This document shows positions 49,808 through 59,812 of a stretch of DNA of 64,000 nucleotides, piece after piece. Source of the stretch: Tritrichomonas foetus. Lineage: Eukaryota; Parabasalia; Tritrichomonadida; Tritrichomonadidae. The first letter of the stretch is position 1. Each line of letters begins with the position of its first letter. The notes beneath the pieces are model-generated. The model saw only the letters and a program-made list of their open reading frames with translations, had not been told where the DNA came from and did not search any database. The stretch lies in assembly GCA_001839685.1 (NCBI GenBank), contig MLAK01001448.1, positions 57,180-121,179 on the forward strand. Direction: 5' to 3'. The position numbers were made by a program, and so were the translations under genes.

Positions 49808-50722
49808 GAAATCCTTTTTATTTTTCATGTTCATTCTACACATGTGTTAAACTTTTGTGAATTACCGACAAATTGATCTCTTTCATCTTTTATTCCTATC
49901 ATTTTTTATTACTTTCATCTTTTATTCCTTTCATCTTTTATTCCTTTCATTTTTTATTCCTTTCATTTTTTATTNNNNNNNNNNNNNNNNNNNNNNNNNN
50001 NNNNNNNNNNNNNNNNNNNNNNNNNNNNNNNNNNNNNNNNNNNNNNNNNNNNNNNNNNNNNNNNNNNNNNNNNNNNNNNNNNNNNNNNNNNNNNNNNNNN
50101 NNNNNNNNNNNNNNNNNNNNNNNNNNNNNNNNNNNNNNNNNNNNNNNNNNNNNNNNNNNNNNNNNNNNNNNNNNNNNNNNNNNNNNNNNNNNNNNNNNNN
50201 NNNNNNNNNNNNNNNNNNNNNNNNNNNNNNNNNNNNNNNNNNNNNNNNNNNNNNNNNNNNNNNNNNNNNNNNNNNNNNNNNNNNNNNNNTTTTATTCCTT
50301 TCATTTTTTATTCCTTTCATTTTTTATTCCTTTCATTTTTTATTACTTTCATTTTTATTACTTTCATCTTTGATTTCTTCATATATATTCAATATCAAAG
50401 GAAATTACATATTCTAACTTTGGGAAGAATATAATTCGATCACTAACAGAATATCATCTTGATTATGGAGATTTTATCACATCTTGATGTCCAAAATCGT
50501 TATCATGGTCAAGAAAAGAAAGATAGAGACATGTTCAAGCAAAGAGAAAGAGAAACGAAACATGAATTCCTCTATATATTATACAAAAAAGCATAATATT
50601 GGAAAAACAAAATGTCCAAGAATTGTATAAAATCTCTGTTGTTTACCATTAATATTGGAAAAAAAACTATGTTTATCATACCAATCGAATTTAAATTTCA
50701 AATTTTACTTTCAGACTTAATT
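49808..50722. other. convergent spacer with tandem repeat and assembly gap
   Basis: Holds a 16-bp tandem repeat broken by 315 unknown bases, then about 350 AT-rich bases with no gene. Confidence 0.7.
49887..50372. repeat. 16-bp tandem repeat with N gap 49975-50289
   Basis: Copies of TTTTTATTCCTTTCAT flank the gap on both sides (left 49887-49974, right 50290-50372), so the missing sequence is probably more copies. Frames that run through the Ns are artefacts. Confidence 0.9.
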
Positions 50723-51883
50723 TCAGATTTTGATTTCACCATGTTCAGCTTCGTAGTCTCTGATCATTTCCTCAACCTCTCTGATTGATGCGAGATTGTC
50801 GGCTGATCCTTCGCCGATCAAGAAAACGTCATCGTTGTACTTCACCGCATTCACCTTCTGAAGGAGCTCCTGGAGTTCTCTCTTTAAGTTTGCATTTTGA
50901 CGCCTCAAATCGTTTGTTGGAGAAGCTGGCTTCACTGTCGCAGCTGCCTTTTGGATGTTTTCGAGTGCGATTTGTGACCTGGACTTGTTTATTGCTGTTG
51001 GAGTGCCAAGCTTGAATTCTTTGGTATTTTTCTTGTCACTATCGGAATAGTCCTCGTCCTCTTCATCGTCGCTGCTCAAATCGGCCTTTCTTTCTTTCAA
51101 GCCATCACTGAAGTCGTCTGACGAAGATGAGTCTTTATTGTTTGCTTTGCCGAATGGCTGAATTTCATCACCCGTTGTAATGGTTGTTTGGTCATCTGAG
51201 TCGTTTGGATGAGCCTTCTTCTGCATCATTGCTTCAATTACATCAAAGTTATCTGGTGTGAGCCCGTTGCCTTCGAGATTGAGAATCTTGAGTTTCCATT
51301 CGTTTCCGGATGATGGTGGCTGCCTGTTGAGGAATTCGCAGACTGTGTCGTAAACGTCGGATGTGAGGTGGCAGTTAGGGAATTCGATCTTTTCAAGGCG
51401 ATATGGTGAAACGTTATCAATGAAGTAAATAAAGTCGTCGCGGTTAACTGTCGTGTTTACAATTGAGATTTGGCGAATAGATTTGCATTTTCTGAGTGAA
51501 TCGACAATCTTCGTGAAATCGTCATGATGGATTGGAATTCCATCAATTGTAAGCGAGTAAAGGAGCTTTGCACGTGGCAAAACTGTCCAAATGATTTTGG
51601 CAAGGTATTTGAAGTAATTCGGATTAGATCCTTTAATTGTATATTCCATTTCCCTGAGTTGCTCATCTGTTGCGTTGTGATTATTTTCTAATTTTTTGTA
51701 GGCGTCGTTGCAAAATCTGACACTTTTCACTTTCTTGTAAAGAAGCTGTGGAAGTCCATTGAAGAATCCTTGATAATCATCTGTTGATAAAGCGGAAAAA
51801 TCGAAGTTGCATGATACCATATCACCGTTTCCGAGTTCGTACATATGCTTGTATTTGTAAATTATTGGTTTCTCTGTTTGCAT
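50723..51883 (-). CDS. leucine-rich repeat protein with acidic middle and coiled-coil tail
   Basis: 386 residues. About 100-220 carry LRR-like strands and helices (LLYSLTIDGIPIHHDDFTKI, SIRQISIVNTTVNRDDF, RLEKIEFPNCHLTSD, WKLKILNLEGNGLTPDNF). Next is an acidic Ser/Asp-rich stretch (SSDDEEDEDYSDSD), then a coiled coil (LRRQNANLKRELQELLQKVN). This order is similar to CEP78-type centrosomal LRR proteins, but I would not call it that without a search. Codons are richer in G/C than in neighbours. Confidence 0.6.
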   Translation of the reverse strand: MQTEKPIIYKYKHMYELGNGDMVSCNFDFSALSTDDYQGFFNGLPQLLYKKVKSVRFCNDAYKKLENNHNATDEQLREMEYTIKGSNPNYFKYLAKIIWTVLPRAKLLYSLTIDGIPIHHDDFTKIVDSLRKCKSIRQISIVNTTVNRDDFIYFIDNVSPYRLEKIEFPNCHLTSDVYDTVCEFLNRQPPSSGNEWKLKILNLEGNGLTPDNFDVIEAMMQKKAHPNDSDDQTTITTGDEIQPFGKANNKDSSSSDDFSDGLKERKADLSSDDEEDEDYSDSDKKNTKEFKLGTPTAINKSRSQIALENIQKAAATVKPASPTNDLRRQNANLKRELQELLQKVNAVKYNDDVFLIGEGSADNLASIREVEEMIRDYEAEHGEIKI

Positions 51884-52232
51884 TTTTAGTTTTTATGGAA
51901 TGAAATATATTTTGAGGACCGTTAAAAAACGCGGTTTTTATTTCTTGAAAAAATAACGGTCTCTTTTATACAAATATTTTTGGTTAAAAAGTGGCGATTG
52001 ATGAATAAAATCAAAGGAAAAGTGAATAGACAATTGTATTGAAATATAGATCACAAAATTAATTTTCAAAGGAAAATGATATTTGGTAACTAAGCTTTTT
52101 GAAACCACTTATCATCTCATGTTAATTCTCAATTGACATTAAATAATTGTAAAGTAATTCAAATTAAATTAAATTTTTTAGAAATTTGTTAACAATATTC
52201 TCAACGATATATCTGAAAAAGTGAAATCTTAA
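51884..52232. promoter_or_regulatory. divergent promoter region
   Basis: 349 bases. CCGTTAA at 51919-51925 (TTAACGG on the gene strand), AACGAT at 52203-52208, TGAAAAAGTG at 52214-52223 and GCTTTTTGAA near 52093. No ORF. Confidence 0.4.
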
Positions 52233-55200
52233 ATGGGAGAGACTCAGACCGTCTTATTTCACCAAGTCATCTCCCGATTGATTGAATCATTTACTTCAAA
52301 TATAAAAAGTGTTTTTACAAGTTATGACGAGTTTTGTCACGATCCAGGGATTTCAAAATCACAAGAAGAAATTTTTGATGATATTTTCTTAAATTTTCCT
52401 CGGAAACTTCCTTCCTACTCATCTGCAATCCAAATACTTCTAAAAATTATTGATTGTAACCCATCCTTATTGTTGACAGATTTATCACAGATATTTCTTA
52501 ATCATGTGAAAACCAAATCGTCAATTTTTTTGTTGTATTTTGAAGATATTTACCAAGATATTCAAGAATGTCATAACGGTTTTTATTTTAATTTTTCTTT
52601 GATTTTTCTATCTGATTTGATTTCTCAAGTTCTTGTGAAATACGGCTCAATGAATCATTCAAATTTACTTATTACATGTGCATTCAATTTATGTGAACTG
52701 ACAATTCATCATAGAAATGTCTATTCAATGGTTTTAGGTCAATGGGCAGTTATTTTGTCAATTATCTCTGAAAGTAATTTTCAAGGAATAATAAATCAAT
52801 TTGATACTCATTTTAACTCACCAAATCCAAGTTCTGCAATTTTTCTTATGAAATTTTTACGACTTGATTTAAATCCTTCTTGCGCTTGTGATTTTTTAGA
52901 AAAAATAGTAAAGATTATTCAAGAAATATACAATAAAAAAGAATTAAATGATAGTATTTTAATATCAATGTGTGGTCTTGTCAAAACTGCACTAGAAAAG
53001 TGCAATTCTCCTTTAAATTCTCTATTTGAAATTGCCTGGTCTGCTAAAGAAGATAAAAATTTGAGGAGTAGTTCTTATTATTTAATTTCATCACTCTCTA
53101 ATAAAATTCCAGGCTTGCAGACCAAAATTGAAGACTTTTATAAGAAAAAAGTTTTAGGTCTAACTTCAAATCCTTCAAAAGTTGAACGCTCAATAATTTC
53201 ATTTTTCATTCATTTATCTGCAATCAACTTTGATCCTAAAGTAATGTTTTGGGAATGGGGAATCCGTAATGGTGAACCCCCTCTATCATACATTCGATGG
53301 GGTAAAGATAAAGATCATAAACTTTCAGAATTAAATGTTTTTATGGAGAATTTTTTTAGACATTCAGATTTTTCAATTTGCCCAAATTTATTTAGTAGAG
53401 TATTGATTTTCTTTGCATCTGCAGAGTTTGATATTTTTACCAATACAATCTTACCAAAATTTTTAGAGCTTGATTCTAATGACAATCGTTTTATTACTTT
53501 ACTTATGACAATTCCGTTCATTAATTCACCTGATTTTTCAACTTTTTCCTCATCAGAAATTACAAAAGAAAAACTTGAGCGTTTTAATTCTGCTTTAAAA
53601 CCAAAAATTTTGGAAGCCTTTCATCAAATTCAAATCGATGACAATGTTCAAGCCATTTCTATTTCAGATAAAGAAACAGTTTTTGATCATTTTGTTGAAG
53701 AATCTGATCAATATATTTGTGATATTTTAAAAGCATGGAAATTACCAAATTTTGATGAGGTGAATATTCAACATATGAAATCTGAAACAGTTTCATCTTT
53801 TTTTGCTTTAGATATTCAATTACTTAAAGCAATACCTTTTGTTTTCCATCTAGAAGAATTGTATTCAGAACAAACAATGAAAATGATGCTAAAATTATCT
53901 TTTTCAGTTAATCAAGAAATTGCACATGCATCGTTTTCAATTTGTAAAAAATTAATATTCAATTCTAAATTTGTTTCCGTTATAATTGAGTATTTAATGA
54001 AGCCACCAAGTGCTGAGGCTTTATTTATTTGTATTACTATGCTCCATGATTGTTTGAAAAAGCGGCCCAATTTTTTTTCTCATATTCTTCATGATATTGA
54101 ATTGGTTGCCATTATTGGATTGTATTCTTATCATCCTGCAACCAGAAAGAAATCACATTCACTTCTCATTGCTGTTAATGAATTACTTTGTCAAAAAGGT
54201 GTCTTTGCATATTTGCATGAAAGAGTGGAATTAATTCAAAAAGTTGTAAAACAAAAAATATTTTTATATACAATATCAGACATACCACAGAGACATGGAA
54301 TTTTGCCAATGAATGAAATTCCAGTTATGACTGCTCTATGTTCACACTATTTCGACATATGGAAATTGTTTTTATCAGAAAGCGCGAATGTAATTGTTAC
54401 AGTAAATTACACACCTTTACTTAAACGAGTTAAAACTATGCTAACTCAATATATTGACCATAAATCCACAATACTATATTCCATCATATTTTCTTCTTAT
54501 TGTTCATATGAACTTCTTAGTCAAATATCACATCCATATTCTGGAACAATGTTTCGTGCTTTAACTGTTCCAAATAAAGAATTGTATAGTGAACACATAT
54601 CTGATCATATATCTACACATACCAATAGTAATGAAATTAATGATCATAATGAAACGAAAAAAAATGAAAATGATTTCAAATTATTCATAACAAGTACATT
54701 AAAAAACATTTCCGAGAGCTCTGAACCAAGTTTATTATTCTCCGTTGTACTTAATTCACATGTAACTTTACTTCCTATATTTATTGAGTTTTTATCAACA
54801 TTGCCAAATGAAATGATTAGTGAGGCAACACAGACTATTGCAATTTCTATAAGACATCCATCTATAACACCATTATTTATGCGTCATCTGATGCCTTATA
54901 TTTTAAATTATGTTGCAATACTCCAAGGATTTATTATATCTGAAAAAATAAATGGTCCTAGAGTAATTAGATGGACACCTGAAATGGAATCTAATGTACT
55001 TGCATCTAAAGATCTTGCAAGAAATTACTGCATTATCATATCCCAGATATTCGCCAATAGTACAGTACCAATTAATGAAGATGACTGGCCACTTACTACA
55101 AGAGAAATTGTGTTTCGATTTTTAATTAATTGGTCAACAACAAATTCACCTGAACTTGAAGGACTTCGAGAATATGCAGCTACTGCTTTAGCTGACATTA

Positions 55201-57533
55201 TTTATGTTGGACCACTTTTCTCAGACACTTTATTATTTGATGGATCTTCAATTGAACTTTTAATTCGATTTGAAAATAAAGGATCGAATATATTAAGTCC
55301 TTTGTTATTTAATCATACAGAAATATTACTTGAGAGTTATATTGAAGCTTGCTATAACTTATCAAGGAATGATGCCACTCTCTTTTTCGAAGCAATATTG
55401 ACACTATTTAATGGACAAAGAAATTCGGATATTCGAAACCTATCTGGATCACTTTTATTACTTGGTTTAGTCTATGATAGAATGAAATATCAAAGAGCTG
55501 AAGTCTTTTTAGAAGGAATTACAAAAATTATCCTTCATAAAGATTCTTCAGTTACTTATAAAAACTTACATAAAACCTACCCAGCAATAACAGAAGCTGT
55601 AATAGATTCGGCTTTACAAGCTCTTTCTTTGAAAAATTTGCACGTTTCACCGAAAGACATTATTGAGGCTGTTAAACCATGGATGTCCAATTTAAGATTA
55701 CTTCCAAAACAACATAATTGTGTTTCAGGAATATTATCGGAATTTGAACGTTTCACTCCATATCAACTACTAGAAAGTTTAATGGAAGCCACAGAAGCAG
55801 TTGATGAAGAAAGTTTTGTTTCATTCTCAACATTATGGGCAGAACTAATGAAATGTCCGGATCATTCTGAACTTGTCCCGCTTTTTATTTGCCAATGGAG
55901 AAATTCTCACATTAAAGCAAAAATTCTCCTTCAATTAATTAAATCTGATGCTCCAAATATTGTGAAAATTTTAGCACATCATTGTTCATTTGCATATTAT
56001 TATCATGTGACAGCATCACTGTCAAAAGACTTTGAAAATGAATTATGGGTCATTCCTTTAATTACTGAAGCCTTTAAGAATGAAAATCAAGAGTTATTTC
56101 AACATATTCCATCAGTTATTCACTTCGCTTTTCTTTTCTATGATTGTGGGGCAAAAGATCTTCTCAATGTTTTATGCCAACAGTTTTCAATAAGTCTGCC
56201 TGAAATTATGGATTCAACAGAAATGATTATTAAAGTTGTTCGGGAATTTGTAATGAAGTTACGTCAAAATTCTGAAGAATATGTTGAATATTGGGGAGCT
56301 GAAGCATTAAAATGGTTATTTGGTTGTCAATCATTAAAAATTGCTAAAATTTCATTGGCTATTTTCGATCAAATATTGACACCAAAAGAGCCTTTAGTTA
56401 CTACTGGAATTTGTAAAGCAGTAGCTTTTCATGTCATCAATTCTGCTAATTATACCAAAGGCTTGACAGAACTAGTTGACCATGCTTTATTTTATTATAA
56501 TGCTTCTTTTGTTGGAAATGAATTATTTGCATTTTCATTTGCGAGTTCCTTCTTAGATTGTAAGATTTTTGTTGATTCATGTCTGAAAAATGCAGCTCAG
56601 CTTTTTCTGAAGAGCTTATCTTCTCCAGAAACCAACACACGAGCATGGCAGGTAATAATTGGAATAGTCAGACCACTTTTAGCTAAACTAGAAAAAAATG
56701 AAATTAATCAAAAAATCCTTGATCTTTTAATTAAAACTAGTCAAAATCAAGAGCTGATGATGATAGTTGCGCCAATAAAAATATTAATGCCTTCGCTTTT
56801 CCCATTTTCCATGGATTATATTGAATTAATGGCATGTGCATCAGAAGCAGTACTTTGTAAAGCATTGGTTCATTATGCAACAATGATTGAAACTGCATCA
56901 ACACAATTATTGAATACTATATTTCAAATGGCAACACTGATTGTTCAAAAAATTATAAATGAAAATAATAGAGGTTCACTTGCTAAAATATATATTGCAG
57001 CGATAAATAACATCTCTAATTGTGAATATGCCATAGAATTCGTGACAATCATTGCTAAAAATGAACCATGTGTTGCAACAAAGTCTGTTTATGAATTTAT
57101 GGACTGGAATCGATCTCTTGAAGACGTTTGTAGATCTCTTGGTAGAATTATGGTAAATGATGATACTATTGTACCTTTAACTGATTGTGGAACACTTCAA
57201 AGTGTTTATAATTTACTTACATGTGATACCATCCCGAAAATTTTACCTTTTGCTGCACAGCAAGAAATGATTGAAGGAATGATGCGAGTAATTAAAGTAC
57301 TTGGTAAGAAAAGAAGGCTGTCAGTGAGAAGGTCATCTCATGGACAACGAGATTCACTTATTTTAAGTAAAAGCAATTCCCAATTAAATGACCAAAGTGA
57401 ACTGTCCTGGGATTATGAACCACTTGATAAACCAGAACAGTTATTTGTTAACACAAATGAATTTGAGGCTGATTGGAAATCTGAAGTTTCCATTTCGCCA
57501 CTCGAATTTGCTATAACAAACTCATATAATTGA
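52233..57533 (+). CDS. giant HEAT-repeat protein, possibly Furry/Mor2-like
   Basis: 1766 residues, helical throughout, without transmembrane parts or catalytic motif. The N-terminus (FHQVISRLIESFTSNIKSVF) and the section RFLINWSTTNSPELEGLREY with AATALADIIYVGP, then LLFNHTEILLESYIEACYNL, recall the Furry/Tao3/Mor2 family. Those large proteins scaffold NDR kinases in cell polarity and have an 'INWS' helix and a 'yA..AL..L' pattern. Furry relatives are usually over 2000 residues, so this is short. The Ser/Arg-rich end (RRLSVRRSSHGQRD) is probably regulatory. If Furry is wrong, a generic HEAT scaffold remains. The start is supported by AACGAT and TGAAAAAGTG within 30 nt. Confidence 0.5.
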   Translation: MGETQTVLFHQVISRLIESFTSNIKSVFTSYDEFCHDPGISKSQEEIFDDIFLNFPRKLPSYSSAIQILLKIIDCNPSLLLTDLSQIFLNHVKTKSSIFLLYFEDIYQDIQECHNGFYFNFSLIFLSDLISQVLVKYGSMNHSNLLITCAFNLCELTIHHRNVYSMVLGQWAVILSIISESNFQGIINQFDTHFNSPNPSSAIFLMKFLRLDLNPSCACDFLEKIVKIIQEIYNKKELNDSILISMCGLVKTALEKCNSPLNSLFEIAWSAKEDKNLRSSSYYLISSLSNKIPGLQTKIEDFYKKKVLGLTSNPSKVERSIISFFIHLSAINFDPKVMFWEWGIRNGEPPLSYIRWGKDKDHKLSELNVFMENFFRHSDFSICPNLFSRVLIFFASAEFDIFTNTILPKFLELDSNDNRFITLLMTIPFINSPDFSTFSSSEITKEKLERFNSALKPKILEAFHQIQIDDNVQAISISDKETVFDHFVEESDQYICDILKAWKLPNFDEVNIQHMKSETVSSFFALDIQLLKAIPFVFHLEELYSEQTMKMMLKLSFSVNQEIAHASFSICKKLIFNSKFVSVIIEYLMKPPSAEALFICITMLHDCLKKRPNFFSHILHDIELVAIIGLYSYHPATRKKSHSLLIAVNELLCQKGVFAYLHERVELIQKVVKQKIFLYTISDIPQRHGILPMNEIPVMTALCSHYFDIWKLFLSESANVIVTVNYTPLLKRVKTMLTQYIDHKSTILYSIIFSSYCSYELLSQISHPYSGTMFRALTVPNKELYSEHISDHISTHTNSNEINDHNETKKNENDFKLFITSTLKNISESSEPSLLFSVVLNSHVTLLPIFIEFLSTLPNEMISEATQTIAISIRHPSITPLFMRHLMPYILNYVAILQGFIISEKINGPRVIRWTPEMESNVLASKDLARNYCIIISQIFANSTVPINEDDWPLTTREIVFRFLINWSTTNSPELEGLREYAATALADIIYVGPLFSDTLLFDGSSIELLIRFENKGSNILSPLLFNHTEILLESYIEACYNLSRNDATLFFEAILTLFNGQRNSDIRNLSGSLLLLGLVYDRMKYQRAEVFLEGITKIILHKDSSVTYKNLHKTYPAITEAVIDSALQALSLKNLHVSPKDIIEAVKPWMSNLRLLPKQHNCVSGILSEFERFTPYQLLESLMEATEAVDEESFVSFSTLWAELMKCPDHSELVPLFICQWRNSHIKAKILLQLIKSDAPNIVKILAHHCSFAYYYHVTASLSKDFENELWVIPLITEAFKNENQELFQHIPSVIHFAFLFYDCGAKDLLNVLCQQFSISLPEIMDSTEMIIKVVREFVMKLRQNSEEYVEYWGAEALKWLFGCQSLKIAKISLAIFDQILTPKEPLVTTGICKAVAFHVINSANYTKGLTELVDHALFYYNASFVGNELFAFSFASSFLDCKIFVDSCLKNAAQLFLKSLSSPETNTRAWQVIIGIVRPLLAKLEKNEINQKILDLLIKTSQNQELMMIVAPIKILMPSLFPFSMDYIELMACASEAVLCKALVHYATMIETASTQLLNTIFQMATLIVQKIINENNRGSLAKIYIAAINNISNCEYAIEFVTIIAKNEPCVATKSVYEFMDWNRSLEDVCRSLGRIMVNDDTIVPLTDCGTLQSVYNLLTCDTIPKILPFAAQQEMIEGMMRVIKVLGKKRRLSVRRSSHGQRDSLILSKSNSQLNDQSELSWDYEPLDKPEQLFVNTNEFEADWKSEVSISPLEFAITNSYN

Positions 57534-57605
57534 TATGTTTTTTAATCATATAATTATATTATATATATATTATATAATAAATCGGCATGCGTTTTTAGAA
57601 ATTTT

Positions 57606-57647
<42 letters not shown>

Positions 57648-57741
57648 ATTTATTTTCTTTACTTTTTGAATAAACTTTTTGAGTATTTTGTTGGTCGGAC
57701 AAAAAATCAGTGAATATTTCATATGGGATGTTTCACATAAC
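57534..57741. other. spacer with T39 homopolymer and decamers
   Basis: AT microsatellite (57555-57580), T39 (57608-57646), TACTTTTTGA at 57660-57669 and AACTTTTTGA at 57673-57682, just before the two-C2 gene. Confidence 0.6.
57608..57646. repeat. T39 homopolymer
   Basis: 39 consecutive T, 95 bases upstream of the C2 gene ATG. The second long homopolymer of the window. Confidence 0.95.
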
Positions 57742-58551
57742 ATGTCAGTGACTCTCATGGCTGCAACTCTAAAAGTTAAAATCGTTGATGCTAATTTAAA
57801 AGCCAACGGTGAATTATTTGTTTCAGTTCACCTCAAAAGCCAGGGTATTGTCAATGCTTTAAAAACTGACACAATTGGAAATACAAATCATCCGACTTGG
57901 AATAAAGAATTCGATTTTACTTGCGAAAACATTCAAACAGATGCAATCATAATTTCAGTTATTGAACGCGAAATAATTGGCGATATTCAAGTTTGCTCAA
58001 AAGAAATAACAACATCTGATTTTATCAGATTTGATAATCGAAAATATTCATTTGACTTAACCAAAAAGAAAAAGAGATCAGGTTCAATCAATATAGAAGT
58101 AAATGCGAGTAAATCTGAAAATGCAGCATCAGAAATCGAAGCGAAGCAAAAAGAAGAAGAAAAGCCAAAAAAGGTCATTTTAAAGGTCAAAGTTGTTGAT
58201 GCACAAAAGCTCAGAAAAACTGGAAAAAACACAGTTGCTTACCCTTCTCTCACATTGAAACTTAAAAGTCAAGATATTGAAATGACTGAAGAAACAGAAG
58301 TTGCGGAAGGAACTCGCGATCCTGTCTGGAATGAAGATTTCCAATTTGTTGTAGATTTTCCAGAATCTGATTTCTTGGTTATAAATATGCAAGATAACAG
58401 TGAAAGTGGAGGCACTTTGTGTGATGAAATAATGATTCCTGTCAACTCATTCGTCATTGGTGCTCCTCCAGAAATGGTGAGTGAAAGGCTCTTCTGGAGA
58501 AGAAAGACAGCGGGAATGTTGAGGCTTGAGATACAGGCTGTATTTGAATGA
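57742..58551 (+). CDS. protein with two C2 domains
   Basis: 269 residues from the ATG at 57742 (MSVTLMAATL; the frame extends upstream only to a TTG). First C2: about 9-110, with ATLKVKIVDANLKANGELFV, NHPTWNKEFDF and IIISVIER. Second: about 150-265, with ILKVKVVDAQKLRKTGKNTV, TRDPVWNEDFQF and LVINMQDN. The central WN(K/E) motif is present in both. Few of the five Asp that bind calcium remain, so calcium-independent lipid or protein binding is likely. A Lys/Glu-rich linker with a KKKKR stretch joins them. It could be a membrane adaptor, for instance partner of the SMP protein. Confidence 0.8.
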   Translation: MSVTLMAATLKVKIVDANLKANGELFVSVHLKSQGIVNALKTDTIGNTNHPTWNKEFDFTCENIQTDAIIISVIEREIIGDIQVCSKEITTSDFIRFDNRKYSFDLTKKKKRSGSINIEVNASKSENAASEIEAKQKEEEKPKKVILKVKVVDAQKLRKTGKNTVAYPSLTLKLKSQDIEMTEETEVAEGTRDPVWNEDFQFVVDFPESDFLVINMQDNSESGGTLCDEIMIPVNSFVIGAPPEMVSERLFWRRKTAGMLRLEIQAVFE

Positions 58552-58996
58552 AAAAGTGAATTTGCTGTTATTAAACGTATATTATAAATTGATATTTCCT
58601 GAGAATTGATAATGATTTCATTATTAATTAATCCAAATCTAATTAGATATGAAACAAACTTTCTACCAGTAGAAATGAAACAAAACAATTAATATCATTG
58701 ATATTTCATCTAGCATTCAAGGATGTAAAAATTATTTGTGAAGGTGAAGGTACAGTTTAAATATATAATTGATGCATGATTGTAACTTTATTATTTTCAA
58801 ATTTCATTACTTTACTAGTAAAGGAATGAATTAGAAAATTGTTACAACCATAATTTTGATTCATAGTTGATAACTATTGAATAAAACTATTTTATAAAGT
58901 TGAATAAATAACTTTTAAACTAGAAATAATTGTAAAGTAATATAGATTTGGTTCAAAAATAATATGAGATATATTACAAACTCTCGGGAAGCGAAA
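58552..58996. other. spacer upstream of the tRNA
   Basis: AT-rich 445 bases. A 26-codon stretch at 58612-58692 is open but too short to call. Confidence 0.5.
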
Positions 58997-59068
58997 TCTC
59001 TTGTGGTGTAGCGGTTATCATATGGGACTTTGAATCCCGGGATGGAGGTTCGACTCCTCCCAAGAGAA
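58997..59068 (+). tRNA. tRNA-Gln (anticodon UUG)
   Basis: Acceptor stem TCTCTTG (58997-59003) pairs with CAAGAGA (59061-59067), discriminator A at 59068. Anticodon stem TGGGA/TCCCG with loop CTTTGAA, anticodon TTG at 59030-59032, reading CAA. The T arm GGAGG-TTCGACT-CCTCC (59044-59060) has a normal B box TTCGA. There is no intron. A T7 run follows at 59072-59078 as RNA polymerase III terminator. CCA is not encoded, as usual in eukaryotes. Confidence 0.95.
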
Positions 59069-59071
59069 GAA

Positions 59072-59084
59072 TTTTTTTCTTTTT
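59072..59084 (+). terminator. Pol III terminator of the tRNA
   Basis: TTTTTTT followed by CTTTTT immediately after the tRNA. Confidence 0.7.
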
Positions 59085-59812
59085 ATCTCGGATTGGTTGA
59101 TTTTTTGAAAATAATCCTTAGATTCATGAATTTTTTTTATAAATATCTCTTAATCCTTATAGATTTTAAAATATTAATTTTAATATATATTAATTTTCTT
59201 TTCATGTCTTTAAACAACAACTTGGTATGATTTTGTTCGTCCAATATTCAACATAATGAAACCCCTGGAAAAACTCCCCCACAGTTTTATGTTTTTTTTT
59301 ACCATAATATAATATTTCACTAATATGAAAAGATCAGTTTCATTTTTCGACTTTGACTTCACTTTCACTTGAAGAAAAACTGTTGAAATTGTAATTCTTT
59401 CGCAAATTGAAAAAACTGTTCATTCTATAAAGGTTATTAAAAATGAGAATATTAAGGAATATCAAAATCATTATTATTTAAACATCCATATGCTAATCTG
59501 AAATCATAAAAGCTTTCGATGATTCTCTTCTATAAGGAGAGCATTTCATACATTCTCAGTAAAATTAATGATATCCGCAATATTAACTCTGGAATTACAG
59601 AATTGATTTAATAAAACGTACCAGTTTGAAAGGAAGTGTTATCACGATATCCAATTTAATTGAACATATGAAGGAATTTAAACTATTTTCAATATGACAG
59701 TGAAGGAAATATCAAATATTTTGATCTTTTCGATGATAAAAATAGAGTTAGTGATATAAACGCTTTATTACATACAAACAAAATAAACTTAATATAAACA
59801 TATTCAAACAAA
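59085..59812. other. spacer with a decayed coding remnant
   Basis: AT-rich. No intact gene. The right end contains a coding-like stretch on plus (see 59672-59797). Confidence 0.45.
59672..59797 (+). pseudogene. degenerate coding remnant (C-terminal end)
   Basis: After a TGA at 59669-59671 the frame reads RNLNYFQYDSEGNIKYFDLF and DDKNRVSDINALLHTN to TAA at 59795, with natural composition. Upstream other frames give similar coding-like stretches (YKESISYILSKINDIRNI, TSLKGSVITISNLIEHMK), suggesting one old gene broken by frameshifts. Family unknown. Confidence 0.35.

Noticed and set aside
49857..50417. Reading frames of up to 186 codons crossing the N gap
   Set aside because: They consist of tandem repeat and unknown bases. 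No real protein evidence.
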